A stretch of DNA of 34,045 nt, from IMG/VR virus record IMGVR_UViG_3300037847_008017, positions 1 through 34,045 of that record, one strand, 5' to 3'. Below are positions 16,701 to 23,871 of the stretch, piece by piece. Positions within the stretch are counted from its first letter, which is position 1; every line of letters starts with the position of its first letter. The DNA is from a virus. The notes below the pieces were generated by a model. It saw nothing but the letters and a program-made list of their open reading frames with translations, had not been told where the DNA came from and ran no database searches. Both the position numbers and the translations under genes were made by a program.

Positions 16701-16840
16701 GTGAACATATAACATCGGTATCAGCTAATATGTTACACGCTCAAACGTTATACTTAAGTGCAGCAGCCTTACCAACATCAGATCCAGGTGTACCAGGAGT
16801 GGTATATAGAGATGGTGCAACTTTAAAGATAAGTGTTTAA
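13799..16840 (+). CDS. Giant repetitive fibre-like protein with beta-roll (YadA-head-like) repeats, 1013 aa
   Basis: Three zones are visible. Residues 1-65 are a non-repetitive attachment region (NNLSALFLTGKVPTEGDFFN). About residues 70-310 hold seven to eight tandem 32-residue units of the type NVVLSGGSLQTDNVTISSNT followed by VVISGGNTNDFG. About 385-965 hold 12-16 residue rungs such as SFIGGGINNTSRGDYTFIGG and AVLGGKCNNILG, like the left-handed beta-roll of trimeric autotransporter heads (YadA/Hep_Hag type). The last 45 residues end VVYRDGATLKISV. The beta-roll zone is unusually rich in cysteine (nearly thirty), often in the phrase N-C-I. It is most likely a trimeric virion fibre or adhesin. 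It lies between neck gene 13 and head-completion gene 4 and is expressed late. Confidence 0.75.
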   Translation: MSTTYTRNNLSALFLTGKVPTEGDFFNFISNVANLNEGNMFFGESVSVSLSNGQSVVTLLPEAVTVSGGNTNDFGNVVLSGGSLQTDNVTISSNTVVISGGNTNDFGNVVLSGGSLQTDNVTVSSNTVVISGGNTNDFGNVVLSGGALKTDGVTISSFCVVVSADGFSNAGNVVLSGGALQTDNVTVSSNTIFVSGGNTNNFGNVVLSGGALQTDNVTISSNTVIVSGGNNNDFGNVILSGGSLQTDLVTISSNNVFISGGNSGIGNVTLSGGSLQTDFVTISSNTVIVSGGNTGGNDVFLSGGNLGFGDSTSGTASANIGIDLTDPGTVVVTSPSGTTATVVVSGDGTSGSTTISGGELVVGSDTNTINVSAYPGLSGGESGASIVGGQNNTIHASGGNIGGGTFNVIASAGADGTIVGGVSGVVDAPDGTIISGVSGTIFGGPDTCGGTIAGGKCNSISGQDSFIGGGINNTSRGDYTFIGGGTGNIMCGTRGLIGVFPRATGNAIVAGCSNEICSGHFNFIGSGYNNMVKGYNGASTVASGIRNCIYGDVSFIGGGFDNCIGSTNTILDGACTSNYGNTIGGGFANKICNSDNCNIEYSFIGGGKQNQIMATESTITGGLKNCITPIKCPPGGTYQMGTFNFMGGGECNIICGNSNAILVGCKNEIYSVIDGPGQDVVNDSIIGAGFTNYIAASGSFIGGGRGNQILSGAFNGTIVNAISGIITDGATDSAILAGRGNTIGQRGIANGEHSIILGGFNNTVKGNCGLIGNGSNNIVGVSAGDSFNVVINGKDNSAFGNHSVIVGGSSNVVASSGSTVLGGFFNRIDTIESKNSAILAGEFNNINTFGFNNAVLAGSFNTANGQDNVVLGGIQNQTCLARGQVASGGFNCLGEASDYSSIIGGYCSSIGRGVGNGNTSYSTILGGFKNCIQDYINSSAVLGGKCNNILGSGSGGGGEHCNTVIAGGEHITSVSANMLHAQTLYLSAAALPTSDPGVPGVVYRDGATLKISV
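13995..14700 (+). repeat. Tandem array of about 96-bp coding repeats
   Basis: Units beginning near TCAGGTGGTAATACAAACGA and containing GGTAATGTAGTTTTATCAGG recur with a 96-base period (near 14003, 14099, 14195, 14387), then in more degenerate form to about 14700. The unit at about 14250-14310 is divergent (SSFCVVVSADGFSNAG). They encode the 32-residue repeat of the fibre protein. Copy number could vary by recombination. Confidence 0.8.
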
Positions 16841-17359
16841 TTATTTAGCTGCAAATACTTCAATAAGCTTTTGAATAACTACACTAGCATCTTCTATATC
16901 AATAACTTCAGTAGTTGTAGTAGTTGTAGTAACTGATGTTTCTTCTTCAGTTTCGTAATCACCGTATACGTCTTCATCATCATCAAATGATAAATCTAAT
17001 TCATCAGTTTTATCATCATCTACTATTTGTGTTATAGGTTGAGTACACCCTATATCAGTTAATATAATATTGAGTAACTGATTAGTAAAGCTTTCTTCTT
17101 TAGCTCTACCTACAAAGTCAATAATTTCAGCTTGAGTAAATTTTCCTTTCAAATCACTTATAGGTGCAGAAAAACTACCATAGCATAATAATGGTAAATA
17201 CTTCACCGTAATATCAGCTGAGTCTTTTATAAGGTAATATGCACCTTTCTTTAGAATAGTTACGCCTGTATCTGGTTTTTCAGTTGCAATTAAAGCAGGT
17301 CTCATTAAGTTCTTTTGTCTAATAGAACTATTTTTAATAATTTTTTCTTCAAACGTCAT
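16841..17359 (-). CDS. Hypothetical protein with acidic and poly-Thr linker, 172 aa
   Basis: Not recognised. Residues 1-112 look like a folded alpha/beta domain (MTFEEKIIKNSSIRQKNLM, ILKKGAYYLIKDSADITVKY, GKFTQAEIIDFVGRAKEESF). Residues about 115-155 are very acidic (DDDKTDELDLSFDDDEDVYG) and contain a run of seven Thr before EVIDIEDASVVIQKLIEVFA, a final helix. The gene is immediately adjacent, tail to tail, to the giant fibre gene, with no spare base between the stops, and is divergent from gene 4. It has a perfect late promoter. An assembly chaperone or scaffold-type role would fit the acidic linker, but this is a guess. Confidence 0.55.
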   Translation of the reverse strand: MTFEEKIIKNSSIRQKNLMRPALIATEKPDTGVTILKKGAYYLIKDSADITVKYLPLLCYGSFSAPISDLKGKFTQAEIIDFVGRAKEESFTNQLLNIILTDIGCTQPITQIVDDDKTDELDLSFDDDEDVYGDYETEEETSVTTTTTTTEVIDIEDASVVIQKLIEVFAAK

Positions 17360-17364
17360 ATCAA

Positions 17365-17372
17365 TATTTATA
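17365..17372 (-). promoter_or_regulatory. Late promoter box of the 172-aa gene
   Basis: Perfect TATAAATA on the minus strand, five-base spacer TTGAT, ATG at 17359. Confidence 0.8.
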
Positions 17373-17391
17373 GATTTTCCACAAATATCAC

Positions 17392-17399
17392 TTTAAATA
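17392..17399 (+). promoter_or_regulatory. Late promoter box of gene 4
   Basis: TTTAAATA, five-base spacer TTAAT, ATG at 17405. The spacing supports the ATG at 17405 rather than an in-frame upstream start. Confidence 0.6.
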
Positions 17400-17404
17400 T
17401 TAAT

Positions 17405-17857
17405 ATGAAGGGAAATTTCCATCAAGGATATTATAGACCTGTTAATAAAGAAAAGTATATAGGTACTAAACTACCGCAATATAGATCTGGATGGGAGTTA
17501 AAATTTTTTAGATGGGCTGATAAGAACGATAATATATTAAAATGGGGTAGTGAAAATGTTATTATACCTTATTTGAACCCCTTAGATAATAAAGTTCATA
17601 GATATCTTATTGATAACTATATTATTTTTAGAGATAAAAAAGGTAAAAAAACTAAGTTCTTAATTGAAATAAAACCAAGTAGTCAAACAGTTAAACCTAA
17701 AACTCGAAAATATGCAAGAAAAACTACTCTATTATATGAAAGAAAAATGTATGTGCAGAATATAGCTAAATGGGAAGCAGCTAAAAAATATGCTTCCAAA
17801 AAAGGTTATAAATTTATCATTTTAACTGAGAAAGAATTGAATATAAGATGGAAGTAA
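17405..17857 (+). CDS. gp4: Head completion protein, gp4 (gp50/65)-like, 150 aa
   Basis: The sequence follows T4 gp4 closely in order and length (150 aa): NKEKYIGTKLPQYRSGWELK, FFRWADKNDNILKWGSENVI, IPYLNPLDNKVHRYLIDNYI, then KFLIEIKPSSQTVKPK and the final KWEAAKKYASKKGYKFIILT. The fold is that of an endonuclease-like (PD-D/E-type) domain, with E in WELK, D in the LIDNY strand and E-x-K in IEIKP as likely active-site residues. In T4 it completes the filled head before tail joining and is linked with gp2 to protecting DNA ends. The frame is open upstream to 17315, but the start at 17405 matches family length and promoter spacing and avoids overlap with the divergent gene. Confidence 0.92.
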   Translation: MKGNFHQGYYRPVNKEKYIGTKLPQYRSGWELKFFRWADKNDNILKWGSENVIIPYLNPLDNKVHRYLIDNYIIFRDKKGKKTKFLIEIKPSSQTVKPKTRKYARKTTLLYERKMYVQNIAKWEAAKKYASKKGYKFIILTEKELNIRWK

Positions 17858-17878
17858 TTTGAATAGACTTTATTAGTT

Positions 17879-17886
17879 TATAAATA
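17879..17886 (+). promoter_or_regulatory. Late promoter box of the 806-aa gene
   Basis: Perfect TATAAATA, five-base spacer TTGTT, ATG at 17892. Confidence 0.8.
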
Positions 17887-17891
17887 TTGTT

Positions 17892-20312
17892 ATGGAAAAA
17901 TGTATTATTAATAATAATGAATTTGATTTTATACTATCTAATGATAGTCAAAACGTTATTTCAATAAGTGAAAAAATAGAATCATTTTCAGATGTATTTG
18001 AATGTACATTAAATGACCAAAAAATAATACTAGAGAAGGTAGGTGAAATTAATGGCGACCCTCTAGTTTATATCGATTTAAAATATAAAGGTAAAAAATA
18101 TGTTACTGATGCAGTACTAGTTAATGGTGATAAATCATATATTAAAATAAACGAGACTAATTTACATTTAATAAAAAGTCAAGAGAATTTAATTACCGAT
18201 AATACTATTAAAGAGGATCAACAAGTTTTAATTGAAAAAATAGAAAACGAAACATCTGATGTAATGATAAACTTTTTAGGAGAGACATTAGAAAAATATA
18301 GTGATGATAGATTAAAAATTAAACTTGATAAGTATGATGAAATTTATAATGAAAAAATAGATTTATTAGAAACAAAAAAGAATCAAACGTTAAAACATTT
18401 AGAAGAAGAGTTTGATAAAAATTTAAGATTGTTAAAAGATGATATACAAGATAGGCTTCAATTGTTTTTAAAAGAAACAGATAAAGAAAATAAAGATAGT
18501 ATTCAATTACGATCTAAACAATTATCAAATGAAATAAATGAAAAGTATGACAATTTTATCACCGAGGTTAAAAGTTTAAAAGAATTTACATCTAAAAATA
18601 TTAGCAACGTAGTTGAAGGTAAATATGCAGAAATATCAGAACTAGTAGAAAATTATATTAATAATATTTCAAATGAAACTAAACTATTAGAAAACTTACA
18701 AGAAAAGTTCTTAAAGGATAGTAAAAAGAAAGTTAATGAAGCTAACAAAGAATTAAAAGAAATAAAAAATAATATTACTCTTTTAGAAGTTGCAGATAAT
18801 AAAAAGATAGAAAAACAAAATAAAGTAATTCAAGATATATTAGAAGACTCTAATGATAAATTTAATAAGCTTAATGAAAAATTTAAATTATTATCAGAGA
18901 AGAAAAATGATGAATATAATAAATTATTAGCAGCTGTTAATAATAAAGAGGTTGTTGAATATAAGACTATATTAAAAGAAAAAATACAAGACGTTGAATT
19001 AACTCAAGTTAAAGATGAGCTAATAAAAGAAGTTACAGAAAATTTCTCTCAAGATATGAGAGGTCTCAGAAGATATGTTGAAATGTCTTCTGGTGGTGGT
19101 ACCAATGCAGTGCAATATGCTAATGGTGGTACTATGAATGGCGACTTAACTGTTACCGGTACAATGGAAGCAGATACTATTCTTGCTAATACATTATTAT
19201 CATCAACTAATTTAGATATAGGTTTTGAATTATCTGGATTTAACGTAACTGGAAATTTATCAGCTAATGGAGACTTATCAGCTTCAAAAATAACTAGTAC
19301 TGGATTTATCGGTTTTGAAACCACTCAAACCGGTGCTGGTGTAACTTTAAAAGGTGATGTTGATAATGGTTCAGGCTTCTTTTCATCAAATTTTTCTGAT
19401 GGTAGCGATGGTCCGCGTACAGGTCAATTTTATCAGCAAGGAAATGATCTTTTTTTAAATTCTGTTGGTGGTAATGATACTCATGGTGATATTCAACTAG
19501 CTACTGGAGATGTCAATAATGGGCCTGTCGAACGTGTAACCATTAAAGGAGATACCGGGCGTGTTGGTATTGGAGATAAAACACCAAGTGAAATGTTAGA
19601 AGTCGCTGGTAATGTTAAAGCAACCGGGTTTACCTCAACTGATGACATGTCTGCTAAGGATATAATTAAAAGTAATAGATTGAACGTCGGTGGAGGTAAT
19701 TTATTTGTTGATGATGGTACCTCTACTGGTAATGCATTTGTTAAGATGGGTGCTTATGGAGCTGGTAACTTCTTCGGTAAGGAAGGATCAGTAAATGGAG
19801 CTGCATTTAGTCTAGGTGTAGGTACCGCTGGTAAAATAGTTGAAGACATGAGAATTGATACTTTTGCTCTTTCCGGTGCAGGACTTGTTAATAAAAATAC
19901 AAATCCAGTTATTCTAGTAGCATCACCCGGTGCTAATAAATACATTGTACCGGTTTCAATACAAGTTTATAAATCTCAAAGCGGAGGTACTAGAGTTTCA
20001 TGGGCTGGTAGCGGTCAGGCAGCTATTTCAATTGGTACATTTGCAAGTAGTGATACAACAGGTACTTTTTCTCAATTAACATCATTACCTAGAGTAGTTG
20101 CTCTTATAGATGGAGATTGGCTATATAACAGAAATCAAGGTCCGGATACACAAACTAGAATTCATAGTAATAGAGCTTTAGCTCTTAGAACAAGTGTAAA
20201 TATATCATCTAATACTAGTGCTGATGTTTATTATCTAAAAGTCAGATATATGGTAATGTCAGAAGACGGAGACTTTAAATCAATAGGTAACCTACAAATT
20301 AAAGATGCATAG
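17892..20312 (+). CDS. Long coiled-coil fibre protein with tail-fibre-type C-terminus, 806 aa
   Basis: Residues 1-95 form a small N-terminal domain. About 95-395 are Lys/Glu-rich and heptad-like with almost no Pro or Gly, predicting a long coiled coil of roughly 300 residues. After a SSGGGTNAVQYANGG hinge (about 400-415) comes a beta shaft with phage-fibre phrases (GTMNGDLTVTGTMEADTILA; RVGIGDKTPSEMLEVAGNVK), and then a C-terminal beta domain from about 670 (NPVILVASPGANKYIVPVSI, RALALRTSVNIS) like the tip domains of tail spikes. It is probably a trimeric fibre. Its position between head genes 4 and 21 allows a head-attached fibre or whisker as well as a tail fibre. Confidence 0.75.
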   Translation: MEKCIINNNEFDFILSNDSQNVISISEKIESFSDVFECTLNDQKIILEKVGEINGDPLVYIDLKYKGKKYVTDAVLVNGDKSYIKINETNLHLIKSQENLITDNTIKEDQQVLIEKIENETSDVMINFLGETLEKYSDDRLKIKLDKYDEIYNEKIDLLETKKNQTLKHLEEEFDKNLRLLKDDIQDRLQLFLKETDKENKDSIQLRSKQLSNEINEKYDNFITEVKSLKEFTSKNISNVVEGKYAEISELVENYINNISNETKLLENLQEKFLKDSKKKVNEANKELKEIKNNITLLEVADNKKIEKQNKVIQDILEDSNDKFNKLNEKFKLLSEKKNDEYNKLLAAVNNKEVVEYKTILKEKIQDVELTQVKDELIKEVTENFSQDMRGLRRYVEMSSGGGTNAVQYANGGTMNGDLTVTGTMEADTILANTLLSSTNLDIGFELSGFNVTGNLSANGDLSASKITSTGFIGFETTQTGAGVTLKGDVDNGSGFFSSNFSDGSDGPRTGQFYQQGNDLFLNSVGGNDTHGDIQLATGDVNNGPVERVTIKGDTGRVGIGDKTPSEMLEVAGNVKATGFTSTDDMSAKDIIKSNRLNVGGGNLFVDDGTSTGNAFVKMGAYGAGNFFGKEGSVNGAAFSLGVGTAGKIVEDMRIDTFALSGAGLVNKNTNPVILVASPGANKYIVPVSIQVYKSQSGGTRVSWAGSGQAAISIGTFASSDTTGTFSQLTSLPRVVALIDGDWLYNRNQGPDTQTRIHSNRALALRTSVNISSNTSADVYYLKVRYMVMSEDGDFKSIGNLQIKDA

Positions 20313-20357
20313 TAAAAATATAATATCGTTGAGTTCCTGTTAAAAAGTAATAAATAA

Positions 20358-20365
20358 TATAAATA
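20358..20365 (+). promoter_or_regulatory. Late promoter box of gene 21
   Basis: Perfect TATAAATA, eight-base spacer, ATG at 20374. It probably also serves the 50-aa gene and gene 22 downstream. Confidence 0.75.
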
Positions 20366-20373
20366 TTAATAAC

Positions 20374-21042
20374 ATGGGTTTAAATTTAATAGTCGAAACA
20401 CCAGCTCCTAAAGAAGAGTTTGAATATATTGTAGAAGAAGGCAATAGTAAAGACTCTAAAAACTTTTATATTAAAGGTCCTTATATGATGGCCGAAGGTG
20501 TAAATCGTAATAAAAGAATATATCCTTTAGAAGAAATGCAACGTGAAGTAAAACGTTATGAAAATCTAATGGTTAAAACAGGACGCGCGATGGGAGAATT
20601 AAATCATCCTACTACTGCTGACGTTGATTTAGAAAGAGCATGTCATTTAGTTACAGAAATGTCTCAAGACGGTAATGTTTTCTATGGTAAAAGTAAGGTT
20701 CTATCTACACCAACAGGTTTAATAGTAAGAAGTTTAATTAATGACGGTGTAAGAGTAGGTATGAGTTCAAGAGCTTTAGGTCAACTTATTCCAGAATCAG
20801 GTCAAGATGGTGTTAATAGAGTTAAAGACTTTAAATTAGTAGCAATTGACTGCGTTGCAGACCCATCATTTCCTAAAGCATTTGTAAATGGTATATTAGA
20901 AAGTAAACAGTACGTTGTTAACAAGTATGGTCAATTTGAAGAAGCGTATGATAATTTCGAGAAATCATTAACTTCTCTACCAGGTAGAGATGTAGATGAT
21001 TATTTAAAACAAAATATTATTAAATTTATTAAAGGATTATAA
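20374..21042 (+). CDS. gp21: Prohead core protease, gp21-like (peptidase S77), 222 aa
   Basis: Family phrases are MMAEGVNRNKRIYPLEEMQR (residues 38-57), the catalytic His in GELNHPT (H78), the catalytic Ser in VGMSSRALG (S131 or S132), and the acidic residues in LVAIDCVADPSFPKAF (155-170). Length is near that of T4 gp21 (212 aa). It is a serine protease inside the prohead that cleaves scaffold (gp22), core proteins and the N-terminus of the capsid protein (gp23), mostly after Glu. The C-terminal extension probably keeps the zymogen in the core. It is the first gene of the compact 21-67-22-23 head cluster; its stop overlaps the next start (TAATG). Confidence 0.95.
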   Translation: MGLNLIVETPAPKEEFEYIVEEGNSKDSKNFYIKGPYMMAEGVNRNKRIYPLEEMQREVKRYENLMVKTGRAMGELNHPTTADVDLERACHLVTEMSQDGNVFYGKSKVLSTPTGLIVRSLINDGVRVGMSSRALGQLIPESGQDGVNRVKDFKLVAIDCVADPSFPKAFVNGILESKQYVVNKYGQFEEAYDNFEKSLTSLPGRDVDDYLKQNIIKFIKGL

Positions 21043-21194
21043 TGAAAAAAGTTGCAAATTTAGAAAAAACTATTAGTAAATTTATATCAAATGTACAAAA
21101 AAGAGACTACGCAACAGCTTCTGCTGCTTTATCTGATGCAGTTAACAAGAAAATAGAGCAGAAGATTATAAATAATAATATAAAGATTTTTTAA
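21042..21194 (+). CDS. gp67: Prohead core protein candidate, gp67-like, 50 aa
   Basis: This short ORF starts with an ATG overlapping the stop of gene 21 and ends two bases before gene 22. The sequence MKKVANLEKTISKFISNVQK, then RDYATASAALSDAVNKKIEQ, is helical and resembles the N-terminal helix of T4 gp67 (pattern of a short helix, then A-x-x-A-L-x-D-A-V-x-x-K-I). T4 gp67 is a minor prohead core component whose gene lies just before 68 and 21; here it lies after 21. The acidic C-terminus of T4 gp67 is missing. The translational coupling makes the gene real; the name is an inference from position and pattern. Confidence 0.65.
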   Translation: MKKVANLEKTISKFISNVQKRDYATASAALSDAVNKKIEQKIINNNIKIF

Positions 21195-21196
21195 TT

Positions 21197-22054
21197 ATGA
21201 GTGATATCAAAACAATACTAGGAGAAGCCACTAACGGAGCGTTGAATGAAGAAGTTCTATCTGAAATTGAAAAAGTTTTCGAAGCTAAAGTAAATGATAG
21301 AGTTGAAATTCACGTGGAGAAAGCTTTACAGGATCAAGATGAACTTTATTCAACAAAGCTAGAACAATTAATAGAAAAGATCGATAGTGATCATACAGAA
21401 AAATTAGAAAGAGTGGTTGAAGCTTTAGATAGTGATAGAGCTGAAAAATTAAAACTTGTAATTGAAAAATATGAAACAGCATTAAATGATGATGCTGCAA
21501 GCTTTAAACAAAGCTTAGTTGAATCAATTTCCGATTATCTAGATGTTTATCTAGAAGAAACCGTACCTTCTGAAAGTGTTCAAGAAGCAGTAAAGAATAC
21601 AAAAGCAGTTAAGGTATTAGAAAGTCTTAGAAGTCATTTAGCAGTTGATAGTGCTTTAGAAAAAGAAAGCATTAAAGAAGCTGTTGTAGATGGTCATAAG
21701 CAAATAAATGAAGCTAATGAAAAGCTTGAGTCTGTCGTAGAAGAGAATGCTAAAATCAAAAAAGAATTAGAGCAAACAAAAGCTCAATACTTAATTGAAA
21801 GTAAATCAGCTAAACTTGATAGTAAAGCTAAGAAGTTTGTTGAGAAAGCATTTAAAGGAAAGAGTGCATCGTTTATCAATGAAAACTTTGATTATACGGT
21901 TAAGCTCTTTAAGAAGAAAGAAAGCGATAGGCTCGAGACTTTGAAAGAAGAAGCTTACAGTGATATGGAAAAGGTTGATGTAGTATATGAAAGTGCTACA
22001 GCAGAGCAACCTAAGCCTAATAGTCCATATCTTGATGAACTTTCCAAATACTAA
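21197..22054 (+). CDS. gp22: Prohead scaffold (core) protein, gp22-like, 285 aa
   Basis: It is almost wholly charged and helical, with repeated phrases KLEQLIEKIDSDHTEKLERV and VEALDSDRAEKLKLVIEKYE and a conserved N-terminus (ILGEATNGALNEEVLSEIEK; AKVNDRVEIHVEKALQDQDE). T4 gp22 (269 aa) has the same composition and position between genes 21 and 23. It forms the internal core on which gp23 assembles and is then degraded by gp21. The C-terminal AEQPKPNSPYLDELSKY is typical of the capsid-interacting tail. No separate late box is seen at its start, so it is probably read from the gene 21 promoter. Confidence 0.95.
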   Translation: MSDIKTILGEATNGALNEEVLSEIEKVFEAKVNDRVEIHVEKALQDQDELYSTKLEQLIEKIDSDHTEKLERVVEALDSDRAEKLKLVIEKYETALNDDAASFKQSLVESISDYLDVYLEETVPSESVQEAVKNTKAVKVLESLRSHLAVDSALEKESIKEAVVDGHKQINEANEKLESVVEENAKIKKELEQTKAQYLIESKSAKLDSKAKKFVEKAFKGKSASFINENFDYTVKLFKKKESDRLETLKEEAYSDMEKVDVVYESATAEQPKPNSPYLDELSKY

Positions 22055-22131
22055 TTAGTTGAGAATTTCATTCTAAGTTACCTGGGAATAAAATCCCTTG
22101 GGGTCGATAAAACAAAAGGAAAAAATCTATC
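22055..22131 (+). promoter_or_regulatory. Leader of gene 23 with hairpin and Shine-Dalgarno
   Basis: The 77-base gap holds a GGGA-ATAAAA-TCCC hairpin (22085-22098) and an AAGGA ribosome binding site about ten bases before the ATG. Most late genes here lack any such leader, so the capsid gene uses a different, probably more efficient, initiation signal. Confidence 0.6.
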
Positions 22132-23661
22132 ATGAATTCAATTAGACCTACACAGGCATATATTGACGAATCAAGAGCTTCTCAACTATTAGAGAAATGG
22201 GCTCCTGTATTAGATTACACTTCAAAGAGTGTTGCTCCTATCGAAGACAGCCATACACGTTTAAACACTGCTATGCTTTTGGAAAACCAAGAGACATGGT
22301 GTTTGAAAGAAGCTGGACCTAACTATACTCCTGTGAGTAATATTGGTGGTTCATCTGTAGCAGCTGGACATGGTGCTGGTTCACAAACTGGTTCTTTAGG
22401 TGATACTGCAACTTCTTGGAACAATCGAGCAACAGTCGGTGGTACACCTGGCGAAGATACTTACGCTTCTGGTGACGCTCGTCTGCCTAAGATCTTGATT
22501 CCAATGATTAGACGTACTTTTCCCGAGTTAATTACAAATGAGATTGTTGGTGTTCAACCAATGGCCGGACCAGTTGGTCTAGCGTTCGCATTACGTTACC
22601 GTTACTCTGGTGAAACTTTAGGTGGAACTGGTGTTGATGGCTTCGATAGCGATCAAATTTCTGGTAACCCTGGTTCCGGTGCTGATAGCACTGCTGCAAC
22701 CGCTGCTTCTGCTAAAGAAGCTGGTTTCCAAGAGCTAGTAACTGGTTATACCGGACAAACTTCGACATACTTATCTGGTAACGATGATTTTACAATCGAT
22801 GCCAACGATAAGGGTGTTGCAGCACTTCTAAAGAACTTCGAAATCACAAACAAAATTCCTACAATGGAAGTTTCGTTTGAGAAGACTGCTGTAGAAGCCG
22901 GTACTAGACGCTTAGGCGCTAGATGGTCAGTTGAATTAGAACAGGATCTTAAAAACATGAACGGAATCGATATCGATACTGAGTTAACAAATGCTATGTC
23001 ATATGAAATTCAGGCTGAAATCGATCGTGAAATGTTGATCCGTATGATTCAAACTGCTCTTAATGCACAAAAAGGTACTGGATATTCTATCTGGTCACCT
23101 GCTTCTGCTGACGGACGTTGGATTGTTGAGCGTAACAGAGACTTATATCAAAGAGTAATCGTCGAAGCTAACCGTATTGCTGTTAGAAATAGACGTGGTG
23201 CTGCTAACTTCTTAGTTGCTACTCCACGTGTTTGCGCTATCTTGGAAATGCTCCCTGAATTCCAGTGGGTACCAGTTCAAGGTAACGTTAATACACAGCC
23301 AGTAGGTGTTGCTAAGATCGGTAACCTTGGTGGACGTTTCAATGTTTATCGTGATACAAGAACAGAAGGACAAACAATTGGTAATGATTTCAGTGCCGCA
23401 GCTTCTACAGCTCCTGAATATATCCTATTAGGATACAAAGGACCTGAGTTCTATGACACTGGTATTATCTACTGTCCTTACATTCCTGTAATGGTACAAC
23501 GCACAATTGGTCCTAACGACTTCGCTCCTAGAGTAGGCTTGCTTACTCGTTATGGCGTCGTTGATAATATCTTTGGTGCTAACCTTTACTACCACGTAAT
23601 CATTTGTACAGGACTCGGATCTGCATTCACACCTGGTACAAACAGCGTGTATTTTGCATAA
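22132..23661 (+). CDS. gp23: Major capsid protein, gp23-like, 509 aa
   Basis: The whole protein matches T4 gp23 (521 aa), with an HK97-type fold. Landmarks are the N-terminal core-binding helix (YIDESRASQLLEKWAPVLDY), the region RLPKILIPMIRRTFPELITN, the phrase RWSVELEQDLKNMNGIDIDT, and near the end PYIPVMVQRTIGPNDFAPRV. A likely gp21 cleavage site is L58-K59-E60 before A61-G62-P63, as expected for removal of about 60-65 residues. Codons are clearly richer in C-ended forms (AAC, GGT, CGT, ATC) than in neighbouring genes, which fits very high expression. It is preceded by a Shine-Dalgarno and followed by a strong terminator. Confidence 0.98.
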   Translation: MNSIRPTQAYIDESRASQLLEKWAPVLDYTSKSVAPIEDSHTRLNTAMLLENQETWCLKEAGPNYTPVSNIGGSSVAAGHGAGSQTGSLGDTATSWNNRATVGGTPGEDTYASGDARLPKILIPMIRRTFPELITNEIVGVQPMAGPVGLAFALRYRYSGETLGGTGVDGFDSDQISGNPGSGADSTAATAASAKEAGFQELVTGYTGQTSTYLSGNDDFTIDANDKGVAALLKNFEITNKIPTMEVSFEKTAVEAGTRRLGARWSVELEQDLKNMNGIDIDTELTNAMSYEIQAEIDREMLIRMIQTALNAQKGTGYSIWSPASADGRWIVERNRDLYQRVIVEANRIAVRNRRGAANFLVATPRVCAILEMLPEFQWVPVQGNVNTQPVGVAKIGNLGGRFNVYRDTRTEGQTIGNDFSAAASTAPEYILLGYKGPEFYDTGIIYCPYIPVMVQRTIGPNDFAPRVGLLTRYGVVDNIFGANLYYHVIICTGLGSAFTPGTNSVYFA

Positions 23662-23683
23662 GTTCGTTCTTATACATTTGCGT

Positions 23684-23721
23684 AGAGTCTCAGCTCTTTT
23701 TAGAGTTGAGGCTCTTTTTTT
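23684..23721 (+). terminator. Rho-independent terminator after gene 23
   Basis: A 14-pair stem (23684-23697 with 23702-23715, two G-U pairs) closed by TTTT and followed by at least six more T. It overlaps the 3' end of the opposite-strand 58-aa gene. Confidence 0.95.
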
Positions 23722-23866
23722 GTAAATTTTTATTGATAGCTTGGTTAAGCTTAGGTGTTACTTTGTAACCTACATGTTCGTTGAAGACCATTTCTCCAGA
23801 ACTACGACCATATAATTTACCAACACCTTTATATTGTGTACGGCCTTGCAATATTTTTTTTGACAT
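23690..23866 (-). CDS. Small basic hypothetical protein, 58 aa
   Basis: The ORF begins at an ATG five bases after the stop of queF and reads MSKKILQGRTQYKGVGKLYG, RSSGEMVFNEHVGYKVTPKL, then a Lys-rich tail. It is Gly/Lys-rich with no membrane segment or metal motif. Its last ten codons are read from the opposite strand of the gene 23 terminator. It appears to be the fourth and last gene of the DpdA-like operon. Function is unknown. The close spacing and coherent codon use make it a credible gene, though short. Confidence 0.55.
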   Translation of the reverse strand: MSKKILQGRTQYKGVGKLYGRSSGEMVFNEHVGYKVTPKLNQAINKNLQKKSLNSKKS

Positions 23867-23871
23867 ATATA

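Noticed and set aside
17315-17404. Longer N-terminus for the gp4 homologue
   Set aside because: It would overlap the divergent gene and its promoter; the 17405 start gives the T4 gp4 length and correct promoter spacing.
19049-19324. 91-aa minus-strand ORF
   Set aside because: It is a shadow of the fibre shaft region of the 806-aa gene and has no upstream signals.
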